From the NCBI RefSeq assembly GCF_016093295.1, contig NZ_JAEDAL010000001.1, positions 310,001-374,000 of the forward strand: DNA of 64,000 nt, read 5' to 3'. The DNA comes from Inhella gelatinilytica. GTDB lineage: Bacteria; Pseudomonadota; Gammaproteobacteria; Burkholderiales; Burkholderiaceae_C. Position 1 is the first letter of the stretch, and the number at the start of each line of letters is the position of its first letter. A program made the position numbers and the translations under genes. The notes below the pieces were generated by a model. That model was not told where the DNA came from. It worked only from the letters and a program-made list of their open reading frames with translations, and ran no database searches. Shown here one piece after another: positions 44,108 to 52,800 of this stretch.

Positions 44108-45259
44108 TTACAAATCAACCACTTGGCGGTTTCCCTGGGCCGCCTTCCACTCCGTGGGGGTGCAGCCGGCCACGCGGCGAAACGCCTTGTTGAAGGTCGA
44201 CTTGTTGTTGAAACCGGCCTCCAGCGCCAAGTCCAAGACAGTGGCTTCGGGCTGTTCGCGCAGGCCGCGCTGCACGGCAGCGACCCGCTCCCCGTTGATG
44301 AAATCGAAGAAATTGCAGCCCAATTCTTGGTTGAGCAACTCTGAAACCTGGTGGGGGCTGGCTCCCAAGGCTTGCGCCAACCCGCGCAGCGACAGTTCGC
44401 GATCCCGATACAGCGCCTGTTCACTCATCAGCCGCTGCAAGCGTTCGCGCAACGCCGGCACGCGATCCGCGGGCAGGTTGCGCAAGCCGCGGGGCGGCCC
44501 CGCTGCTTCAGCAGGGCGCTCGGTGGCCAGGCTCGGCTCAGCGGAAAAGACCTGCGGCTGCCGCACGGCCAACACGCCGGTGGCCAGCACCAGCAGCGTC
44601 AGCAGCAGGCTGATGGCGGTATCGGCAGCCCCCACCGGATTCCCGGGCGGCCAAAGCCCCAGCAAATAGCTCAGGAACACGCACTCCAGCACCAGGAACA
44701 GCACCAGCAAGCCGCTCAGCCAGCGCAGGTTGACGCGGTCGAGGTTGGAGAACTGGTCGCGCAGGCTCCTCTGCCAGCGGCGCACCTGCAGCATGGCGCA
44801 GCCCGTATAGGCCAGCAGGCTGATTGCCTTGCCCAGGGCCAACAGATTCACCCCAGCGGCCGGCGCTGCAAGTCCGGCGCCAATCCGCTCGATCAATTGC
44901 GGCTCCGGGAGCATCAACCAGGGCGTCAACAGCACCAAGTTGACGACCCAGGGCAGTGCGTGCCCCAGGTGGCGCCCCTTCAACGCCGCCGCGCTGCCGG
45001 TGAGTACTTGCACGTACGCCAGCAGCAAGGGGCCAAACAGAAAGGGCAGGCTGCTCAGCGCCACATAGCTGGCCGGCCAGTGCCTCCACTGCGCGTCCAG
45101 ACGCAGAAAGTCGCCCAGCAGCGCCAACGCAACCACCCCCAGCAAGGCCGCCATGAAGCGATTGGCCCGGCGCGGGCCACGGGGCTTGGCCATCAGGGCT
45201 GCAGCCAGCACGCCCCCTTGGATGGCGCCCACAGCGGTCAAAAGCGCTGGCAGCTGCAT
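44108..45259 (-). CDS. Membrane-embedded AraC-family regulator (2)
   Basis: 383 residues. Seven hydrophobic helices in residues 1-235 (LLTAVGAIQGGVLAAALMA, FMAALLGVVALALLGDFL, WLSGLLVLFLVLECVFLSYLL, ISLLLTLLVLATGVLAV). The C-terminal AraC HTH has LSLRGLAQALGASPHQVSELLNQ and LEAGFNNKSTFNKAFRRVAGCTPTEW. It precedes the CPBP protease and S41 copy 4 on the same strand. Overall layout matches 7TM-AraC sensors. Confidence 0.9.
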   Translation of the reverse strand: MQLPALLTAVGAIQGGVLAAALMAKPRGPRRANRFMAALLGVVALALLGDFLRLDAQWRHWPASYVALSSLPFLFGPLLLAYVQVLTGSAAALKGRHLGHALPWVVNLVLLTPWLMLPEPQLIERIGAGLAAPAAGVNLLALGKAISLLAYTGCAMLQVRRWQRSLRDQFSNLDRVNLRWLSGLLVLFLVLECVFLSYLLGLWPPGNPVGAADTAISLLLTLLVLATGVLAVRQPQVFSAEPSLATERPAEAAGPPRGLRNLPADRVPALRERLQRLMSEQALYRDRELSLRGLAQALGASPHQVSELLNQELGCNFFDFINGERVAAVQRGLREQPEATVLDLALEAGFNNKSTFNKAFRRVAGCTPTEWKAAQGNRQVVDL

Positions 45260-45294
45260 CGGTCAAGCCTGCCCTTCGGAATACGGTGTCAAGT

Positions 45295-46527
45295 TCATTC
45301 AGGGAGCTTCTTCGGGTGCCTCATGGGACCATGATCATCTTCGACATCAGCTGCCGATCCACACGCCGCGCAATTGGCACCGGCCCACTCACTCGGCGTG
45401 CACCCCGCATGCCGCTTGAAGGCCCGGTTCAAGGCGCTCTTGCTGTTGAAGCCCGCCTCCAGCCCGAGCGCCAGGATGGACCGGCCAGCGCGGGCGGGGT
45501 CGCGCAGCAGGCGCTGCAGTTCGGCCACGCGATGGCGGTTCAGGAAGTCCTGGAACTGGGCGCCATGCGTGTCGTTGACGAGTTGCGAGAGTTCCTTGGG
45601 CGTGAGCGCCAGGCGCGCGGCCAGGTCGTCCAACAACAGCTCGCCGTCGCGCCAGGGTTGCTCCTCGTCCATGCAGGTCTGTAGGCGGGCCAAGTAGTCG
45701 CTGCGGGTGCTGCTGGGCAAGGCGCGCTCGCCGTACTTGGCGGGCTCCGGTGCCGCCGCTTCGGGTGCAGGTGCCGCTGCTTCAGGCTCGGCCGCGGCCT
45801 CCGGGGCCGGCAGGCGCGCGTGGGTCAGGGGCTCGCGCAGGGCCAGCGCGGCCAGGCCCAGCACGAACAGGGACAGCACGGCGGCGCCGCTGAGGTCGGC
45901 GTTCCAGGCGAAGTCCTGGCCGCGCCAGGCCTCCAGGCCGAACTGCAGGCCCACGGCCCCGGCGCCCAGGCCGAGCGCCTGCAGCAGGCGCCACAGATGG
46001 CGCAGCGGCAACTCGTCCGGTGCGACCGCGCGGTGGGCGCGCACCCAGCGGGCCCAGGCCCAGGCATAGGCGCCGAAGTGCAGCAGCTTGAAGAGGGCAA
46101 AGGCCAGCACGGCCGGGCTGATGCCCTCCGCAAGGCGCCACTGCGCCAACTTGGCCTCGGCCGGCTGCAGGTAGTAGGGCGCCCAGGCCAGCAGGGCCAG
46201 CAGCCAGGGCAGGCCGTGCCAGAGCGGCGGATGCGCCGGGCCCTGTGCCGGATCCTGCGCCGGCTCCAGCAGGCGGCGTAGATAGGCCCAGACCAGCGGG
46301 CCGAACAGCAAGGGCAAGGTGGTGGTGGCCGCCATGGCGTGCGGCCAGCGCTGCGCCCCATTGGGTTGGTGCAGCAGCAGGGCCTCGCCGATGACCGCGG
46401 CCAACACCAGCAGCAGGGCCGCCAGCCAGCGGTTGGCGGCGGTGCGCAGGCCGCTGGGTGCGGGCAGGGCCAAGCTCAGCGCCATCCACAGCGCCAGCGC
46501 GGCGGCGAAGCCGAGCGCCACGATCAT
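45295..46527 (-). CDS. Membrane-embedded AraC-family regulator (3)
   Basis: 410 residues. Hydrophobic helices fill the first ~235 residues (VALGFAAALALWMALSLAL, WLAALLLVLAAVIGEALLL). An Ala/Pro/Glu-rich linker (EAAAEPEAAAPAPEAAAPEP) leads to an AraC HTH (LLLDDLAARLALTPKELSQLVND, then LEAGFNSKSALNRAFKRHAGCTPSEW). Its ATG overlaps the amidohydrolase stop by 4 bp (ATGA), so it closes a coupled four-gene unit. The Cys-rich tail (GANCAACGSAAD) is not shared by the paralogues. Confidence 0.88.
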   Translation of the reverse strand: MIVALGFAAALALWMALSLALPAPSGLRTAANRWLAALLLVLAAVIGEALLLHQPNGAQRWPHAMAATTTLPLLFGPLVWAYLRRLLEPAQDPAQGPAHPPLWHGLPWLLALLAWAPYYLQPAEAKLAQWRLAEGISPAVLAFALFKLLHFGAYAWAWARWVRAHRAVAPDELPLRHLWRLLQALGLGAGAVGLQFGLEAWRGQDFAWNADLSGAAVLSLFVLGLAALALREPLTHARLPAPEAAAEPEAAAPAPEAAAPEPAKYGERALPSSTRSDYLARLQTCMDEEQPWRDGELLLDDLAARLALTPKELSQLVNDTHGAQFQDFLNRHRVAELQRLLRDPARAGRSILALGLEAGFNSKSALNRAFKRHAGCTPSEWAGANCAACGSAADVEDDHGPMRHPKKLPE

Positions 46528-48038
46528 GGGCGGTCTGCCGCCAAGGCGCCGCGCGGGATCGCCTGCCCGTCGCGGATCACCCACTCGATGCGGTCGTAGG
46601 CCTGCAGGGTCTGCAGCGGGTCGGCCCCCAGCAGCAACAAGTCGGCGCGCCAGCCGGGGCGCACGCGGCCAAGTTCCTGCGCCAGCCCGAAGGCGCGGGC
46701 GTTGCCCAGGGTCAGGGCCTCGAACAGAGTGGCCAACGGGATGCCGGCGCGCTGCCAGGCGTCCATCTCCAGCCGCCCATTGAGACCGGGCGGGTGGCCC
46801 CAGCCGAGGCCGCCCGTGGCGGTGTCGGAGCCGAACAGCAGGCGCTGGCCGGCGGCGGCCTGGGCGCCGATCAGGGCTTCGTAGCGGGCGTTGTAGCGGC
46901 GGAAGAAGTCCTGCAGCGCCGCGGGGCTGGCCACGGCGTCGGCCGCCAGGCCCACCTTGGGGGCGATGCGGCGCAGGCGGTTGTGGGCCAGCGCGCGCTG
47001 GCCTTGGGCGTCGGTCTTGAGGTGCTGGATCAGGGCCGGCGGCAGCACGCGGCGCAGGGACTCGCCGTCCAGGAAGGCGGGCTCGTAAAAGGCCTCGTCG
47101 TTGCGCAGCACGCGGAAGGTGGGCTGCAGGGCGATGCCGCTGCGCGCCACGCGCTGGGCCAGCTCGCTCAGCGCCGCGGGGGCCCGCGCGGCATTCCAGG
47201 CGCCCGGCCACTCCCACAGGCCATGGGCCAGCACGTCCACACCGGCGTCCAGTGCCAGTTGCTGGCCGCTCGGCGTGGTGGCGTGCAGCAGCACCGGCAG
47301 CTGGCGCGCACGCGCGGCGGCCACCACCTCGCGCAGGATGGCCAGCGAGGGCAGGTCGAAGTCCGGCGGCTCGGCCCCAGGCCACCACAGCGCTTCTTCG
47401 AACACCAGCTTGATGCAGCGCGCACCCTCTGCGGCCAGCGCGGCCACCACGGCCTGCGGTGTATGGCGCGCCGGGTCTTCACCGGCGGGCAACTGGGCTT
47501 GCGTGTGGCGGTCGTGCAGGTAGTTCGGGTAGGCCTGCAGGAATTGGCCGGGCGGGTAGTCCAGAGCCTGGAAGTCGCGCGCCAGCGGCAGGCCGGGGCC
47601 GCAGTGCAGCACGCGCGGGGCGAGGGCCGTGGCCTGCAGGCGCGCCACCGTGTCGGCGTCCGCCTGCAGATCGACCACGGTGGTGAAGCCATGGAACAAG
47701 TAGCTGCGCGGCAGCTGGGCCTGGTAGGCGGCGTAGAGCTCGGCAAAGCGCGGGGTGTCGCGCCGGCGCAGGCCGCTGGCATTGGCCAGGTGCACATGGC
47801 TGTCGATCAACCCCGGCACCAGGGTGCGGCCGCCGCCGTCGATGACGCGCGCGGCGTGGCGCGCGGGGTCATGGGCGTGGATGGCAGCGATGCGGCCGGC
47901 TGTGATCTCCACGTCGCGCCGCGCTTGTGCCGGCTCGCCGGGGCTGAGCACGCGCACGTCGCGAATCAACAAATCGGCGGCAGGGCTGGGCTTGAGCAGG
48001 CAGAACGCCAGGCAGGCGCCGATGAACCAGGGCTTCAT
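46524..48038 (-). CDS. Secreted amidohydrolase-family protein
   Basis: 504 residues from ATG 48038 with a signal peptide (FIGACLAFCLLKPSPA). The amidohydrolase core is present: VPGLIDSHVHLANAS (HxH metal ligands), CIKLVFEE (bridging Lys position), LLHATTPSG and VLAHGLWEW (His ligands), and LFGSDTATGG (Asp). This resembles imidazolonepropionase/prolidase-like secreted members of the superfamily; substrate unknown, possibly a peptide or lactam. Overlaps both the hydrolase gene and membrane AraC (3) by 4 bp. Confidence 0.86.
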   Translation of the reverse strand: MKPWFIGACLAFCLLKPSPAADLLIRDVRVLSPGEPAQARRDVEITAGRIAAIHAHDPARHAARVIDGGGRTLVPGLIDSHVHLANASGLRRRDTPRFAELYAAYQAQLPRSYLFHGFTTVVDLQADADTVARLQATALAPRVLHCGPGLPLARDFQALDYPPGQFLQAYPNYLHDRHTQAQLPAGEDPARHTPQAVVAALAAEGARCIKLVFEEALWWPGAEPPDFDLPSLAILREVVAAARARQLPVLLHATTPSGQQLALDAGVDVLAHGLWEWPGAWNAARAPAALSELAQRVARSGIALQPTFRVLRNDEAFYEPAFLDGESLRRVLPPALIQHLKTDAQGQRALAHNRLRRIAPKVGLAADAVASPAALQDFFRRYNARYEALIGAQAAAGQRLLFGSDTATGGLGWGHPPGLNGRLEMDAWQRAGIPLATLFEALTLGNARAFGLAQELGRVRPGWRADLLLLGADPLQTLQAYDRIEWVIRDGQAIPRGALAADRP

Positions 48039-49045
48039 TTCAAAACTCCCTGGGCGCGCAGAAAGGCCTGCAGCTCCTGCAGCAGCAGTGCATGGGCCTG
48101 GGCGCGCGGCATCTGCGGGCTTTCCCAGCAGACGAATTCCTCGCCGTCCTCGGCCAGCACGGCGCAGGCATTGGGCTTCATGGGCGGCATGAAGATGAAG
48201 TGACCGGCATCGGCAATCTCTAAGTGGCGTGTGCCGGCGGGCAGCTGGGCGTGCAGCGGGCGGGCGTGCAGCGCGGGGGGCAGTTGGCCGTCCTGCCCCG
48301 CGCTCACCAGCAGCAGCGGGGTGGGCAAGGCGCGCAGGCTGCTCGGCTCCAAGGTTTCGGTGAGACCCGGCGCCAGGGCCACCACGGCGCGCAGGCGCGG
48401 CTCGTGCTGCGGGCGCGCGGCGCGGGCTTGCCATTCGGCGTCCAGTGCGGTGAAGGCGGGGCGGAAGTAGCGGCAGGCGCCGGTGTCGTGCTGGGCGCAG
48501 AAGGGGGCCAGGCGCTGCAGGTCCATGCGCGCGCCGGCCAGTTGCAGCACGCTGGCGCCGCCGAGCGAATAGCCGACGGCGGCGAGGCGCGAGGGGTCGA
48601 TGTGCTGGGCCCAGGGCTGGGCAGGCAACTGGTCGAGAAAGGCGCGGGCATCCTCGGGCTGGGTCCAGGGGCGCAGGATGTCGGCCGGTTTGGACCCCGG
48701 CCCGCTGCCCGGGTGGGTGGCGGCCAGCACCCAGGCGCCCTCACGGGCCAAGGCCGTGGCCAGCCAGCCCAGGCCGTCGCGGTGGCCGGCGGTGCCGTGC
48801 AGCAGCAGGATCAGCGGCGCGGGCGCAGCCCCCGGCAGCGGCGGCGCGTCGGGCGCGGCCTGCCAGGGTTCGCTGATGCGGGTGGCGCCTTGAGGCTGCA
48901 GGTTCGAGCTGGCCGTGGGGTACCAGAGCCGGGCCGGCGCGGGGCGGCCATCGGCGGCGCGCAGCGTCAGGTCGCGCACCCCCACCTGGGCCTGCGCCCC
49001 GAATGCCCAGGCCAGGGCCAGGGCGGCGAGCAGAACGCGCTTCAT
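48035..49045 (-). CDS. Secreted alpha/beta hydrolase (PAF-acetylhydrolase-like)
   Basis: 336 residues from ATG 49045 with a signal peptide ending AQAQ. LILLLHGTAGHRDGLGWLA gives the oxyanion loop, VGYSLGGASVLQLAG the nucleophile Ser, and AGHFIFMPP the catalytic His. The opening VRDLTLRAADGRPAPARLWYPT is typical of platelet-activating-factor acetylhydrolase-like/dienelactone-type hydrolases in Burkholderiales. Substrate unknown. Its start overlaps the PDZ gene stop by 4 bp. Confidence 0.88.
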   Translation of the reverse strand: MKRVLLAALALAWAFGAQAQVGVRDLTLRAADGRPAPARLWYPTASSNLQPQGATRISEPWQAAPDAPPLPGAAPAPLILLLHGTAGHRDGLGWLATALAREGAWVLAATHPGSGPGSKPADILRPWTQPEDARAFLDQLPAQPWAQHIDPSRLAAVGYSLGGASVLQLAGARMDLQRLAPFCAQHDTGACRYFRPAFTALDAEWQARAARPQHEPRLRAVVALAPGLTETLEPSSLRALPTPLLLVSAGQDGQLPPALHARPLHAQLPAGTRHLEIADAGHFIFMPPMKPNACAVLAEDGEEFVCWESPQMPRAQAHALLLQELQAFLRAQGVLK

Positions 49046-49404
49046 GGCTTGGCCTCGGCCACCAGGCTGAGCGTGCGCTCCTGGCCGTCCACGGCGCGCA
49101 CGCGCAGGGCCAGGGTCTGGCCGACTTGCAGTTTCAGCGCCGCGCGCACAGCATCGGGCTCGGCCCCAGCCACCACGACTTGCTGCACCTGCAGCAGCCG
49201 CTCGCCGGGCTTGAGCCCCGCGCGTTCGGCCGGCGAGCCCGGCTTGCTGCCCTTGACTGTGATGGTCTGGACCCGGGCGTTGAAGAAGCTGCCGCTGACG
49301 GCCACATCGGTCTCCAGACCGATCCAACCGGGGGCCTGGGCCCAGGCGGCCAGGGGCAAAGTCAACGCGGCGATCAAGGCCAAACGACGGGTGAGGATGG
49401 GCAT
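49042..49404 (-). CDS. Secreted single PDZ-domain protein
   Basis: 120 residues with a signal peptide ending AWAQA. The rest is one PDZ domain: TVKGSKPGSPAERAGLKPGERLLQVQQ is the carboxylate-binding and GLxxGD-like segment. No protease domain is attached. First gene of the ATGA-linked unit with hydrolase, amidohydrolase and AraC (3). It may recruit C-termini of substrates to the secreted hydrolases (inference). Confidence 0.88.
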   Translation of the reverse strand: MPILTRRLALIAALTLPLAAWAQAPGWIGLETDVAVSGSFFNARVQTITVKGSKPGSPAERAGLKPGERLLQVQQVVVAGAEPDAVRAALKLQVGQTLALRVRAVDGQERTLSLVAEAKP

Positions 49405-49433
49405 GGTGTGCTCCGGTCAGTCGAGGACAAACT

Positions 49434-49607
49434 TCAGCGCGCCAGCCAGGCCAGGCCGCGCGGGTTGAGGGTGTGCAGGTAGAGCCGGTCCGCCGTCTCG
49501 GTGACGCCAGTGACCTTGGGGAAGGCGCCGCTGGGGTCCTGCAGATCGGCCACCACCCGGCCGTCTTCGGTGAAGGCGATGGCGTAGAACAGGACGATTC
49601 GCTTCAT
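49434..49607 (-). pseudogene. Remnant of an SMP-30/strictosidine-synthase-like gene
   Basis: A 57-codon frame from ATG 49607. The residues FTEDGRVVADLQDPSG and TGVTETADRLYLHTLN match the last blade of strictosidine-synthase/SMP-30 propeller proteins, normally 350-400 residues. Only this C-terminal piece is present and no upstream propeller is visible on either strand. Most simply a deletion remnant; a genuine small protein is less likely. Confidence 0.6.
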
Positions 49608-49891
49608 GCAGGACATGCCCAGGAGAGGGGTCGAAGACTGTCGGCCGGGCCGACACGCGGAAAGTCCTGCAGCATGCCCCTCGCCTGCGCCCAGCGCCAG
49701 CGTTCTGCGACGAAGTGAAGCGCGGCCGGGTTGAACCGCTACGGGGTCAGCCCTTGACGGGGGCGGATTGCCGTGTCCAAAACGCCACCGACCCCAAAGG
49801 GATTGCATCCGGTGCATTACCTGTTTCGCTGCTGGCATGGCCGCGCGGGCCACCCGGCACTAGGATGCCCCCACTCAAATAGGAGACCCAC
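49608..49891. other. Intergenic region before NAD-glutamate dehydrogenase
   Basis: No credible gene is seen. The stretch follows the SMP-30-like remnant and holds the leader of the glutamate dehydrogenase gene, whose ribosome-binding site (AGGAG at 49881-49885) is clear. Promoter boxes were not assigned. Reading frames here are shadows of the flanking genes or lack family resemblance. Confidence 0.4.
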
Positions 49892-52800
49892 ATGGAAGCA
49901 GCCAGCGGCAGCCTGCGGGCGGAACGCCTGTCCCAGATCGATGCCATTGCCACGGCCCGATTGAGTGCCGAGCGACGCCCGGCGTTCAGCCTGTTCGCCC
50001 AGGATTGCCTGAGCCAGTTTGATGCGGACGACCTCGCGCAAGAGAGCGCCGAGGACTTGGCCGGCGCGCTGTTGTCGCACTGGCAGTTTGGTCAACAGCG
50101 GGCCCCGGGCACTCCCAAAGTGCGCCTGATCAATCCGAACGTGGGCGAAGACGGCTGGGCCGCGCGCCACTCGGTGCTGGAAATCGTCAATGACGACATG
50201 CCCTTCCTGGTGGACTCCACCACGGTCGAGATCAACCGCCAGGGCCTGACGCTGCACTTCATCGTGCACCCCCTCTTTGCCGTGGCGCGCGATAGCGCTG
50301 GCAACCTGACCCAGCTCGCCCGCCCCGCGGACGCCGGCGAGCTGCCGCGCGAGAGCTGGATGCAGATTCAGGTGGACCGCATCGTGGAGGTCGAGCACCG
50401 CCAGGCGCTGGTGCAGGGCATCGAGGCGGTGCTGGCCGATGTGCGCGCCTCGGTGGGCGACTGGAAGGCCATGCTGGCACGTCTGGGCGAAGCGATTGCC
50501 GAGCTGGATCAGCTGCCCGCCTCGGTGGACCCGGCCGCCGTGGCCGAAAGCCGCGACTTCCTGAACTGGCTGGCCGACGATCACTTCACCCTGCTGGGCT
50601 ACCGCCAGCATGAGCTGCGCAACGAGAACGACGAGGCCGTGCTGCACCTGGTCCCCAACTCGGGCCTGGGCGTGTTGCGCGAAACCGCCGAGGAGCTGCG
50701 TTCGGCCAGTTTCGCCGTGCTGCCCAGCGGAGCCAAAGCGCTGGCGCGCGCGCCGCTGCCGGTCCTCGTGGTCACCAAGGCCAACAAGCGCAGCACCGTG
50801 CACCGCCCCGGTTACACCGACTACGTGGGCGTGAAGCGCTACAACGCCGCCGGCGAGGTGGTGGGCGAGCACCGCTTCTTGGGCCTCTACACCTCCACCG
50901 CCTACATGGCCCGGGTGGCCGAGACGCCGCTGATCCGCGGCAAGGTGGAGGCCATTGCCCGCCGCGCCGGCTACCCCAAGGGCTCGCACCGCGCCAAGGC
51001 GCTGGCCCACACGCTGGAAACCTACCCGCGCGACGAGCTGCTGCAAAGCACTGACGACGAGCTGTACGAGACCGCCATGGGCATCCTGGCGCTGGGTGAC
51101 CGCCAGCGCCTGCGCCTGTTCCTGCGCCGCGACCCCTTCGACCGCTTCATCTCCTGCCTGGTCTACGTGCCGCGCGAGAGCTTTGGCACCGAGCTGCGCA
51201 TGCGCATCCACGACATCCTGCTCGCGGCCTTTGCCGGCAGCAGCGCCGATTTCGAGGTGATGCTGGGTGAGGCCGGGCTGGCGCGCATCCATTTCTATGT
51301 GCGCACCACGCCGGGCGCCATTCCCCCCTATGAGCGCAAGGACCTGGAGGCCAAGCTGGCCGCCGCTGCGCATCGCTGGAGCGACCAGCTGCGCGACGCC
51401 CTGGTCGAGGCCGAGGGCGAGGCACGCGGCCTGGCCCTGTTCAAGGCCTGGGAGGGCAGCATCCCAGCCGACTACCGCGCCCGCGTCTCCGCCCGCGCCG
51501 CCGTCGCCGATGTGCGCAAGTTTGCGCAGCTGAGCCCAGAGAACCCGGTGGCCGTGGCGCTGTACCGCCCGCTCGGGGCCGAGCCCGATCAATGGGGCTT
51601 CAAGGTCTACCGCCTGGGTGGCGCGGTGGTGCTGTCCGACAGCCTTCCGATGCTCGAACACATGGGCGTGCGCGTGATGGGTGAGCACAACCACCGCATC
51701 GCCGCTGGCCGGGTGTCCGTGCACGACTTCGACCTGCGCGCTCAGGTGCCCGATCACATCGACGTGCAAACCATGGCGCCGCTGTTCGAGCAGGCCTTCA
51801 CCCAGGTCTTCGCGGGCCAGGTGGAGAACGATGACTTCAACAAGCTGGTGCTGCGCGCCGGGTTGCCGCCGGAAGACGTGGTCATCCTGCGCGCCTACGC
51901 CAAGTACTGCAAGCAGATCGGCTTTGCCCTGAGCCAGGCCACCATCGAGGCCACCTTGGGCACGCATGCGCCGATCGCGCGCATGCTGGTGCAGCTGTTC
52001 AAGCTGCGCTTTGACCCGGTTAATGCCAACCCGGAGGGCGAGGCCTCGCAGGTGCGCGCCATCGAGCTGGCGCTGGAAAAGGTCAGCGGCCTCTCGGAAG
52101 ACCGCGTGCTGCGCCAGCTCTTGGCGCTCATCCAGTGCACGCTGCGCACCAACTTCTGGCGTACCGGAAAGGGCCACAGTGGTGAAGCCGGCCCGCGCCG
52201 CGAGTTCCTCAGCTTCAAGTTCGATTGCGCCCGCGTGCCCGGCCTGCCCGAGCCGCGCCCGCTGTTCGAGATCTTTGTCTACGCGCCGCGCTTCGAGGGC
52301 GTGCACCTGCGCGGCGGCAAGGTGGCGCGCGGCGGCCTGCGCTGGAGCGACCGCTTGGAGGACTTCCGCACCGAGGTGCTGGGCCTGGTGAAGGCGCAGA
52401 TGGTCAAGAACACCGTCATCGTGCCGGTCGGCTCCAAGGGCGGCTTCGTGCTGAAGAAGGCGCCCCCGGCGAACGACCGCGAGGCCTTCATGAAGGAAGG
52501 CGTGGCCTGCTACCAGAACTATCTGCGTGGCCTCTTGGACCTGACCGACAACCTGGTCGGGGGCAAGGTGGTGCCGCCGCCGCACATCCACCGCCACGAC
52601 CCGGACGACGCCTACCTGGTGGTGGCGGCCGACAAGGGCACCGCCACCTTCAGCGACTACGCCAACGCCGTGAGTCTGGAGTACGGCCACTGGCTTGGCG
52701 ACGCCTTTGCCAGCGGCGGCAGCGTGGGCTACGACCACAAGGCCATGGGCATCACCGCCCGCGGCGCGTGGGAGTCGGTCAAGCGCGCCTTCCGCGAAAT

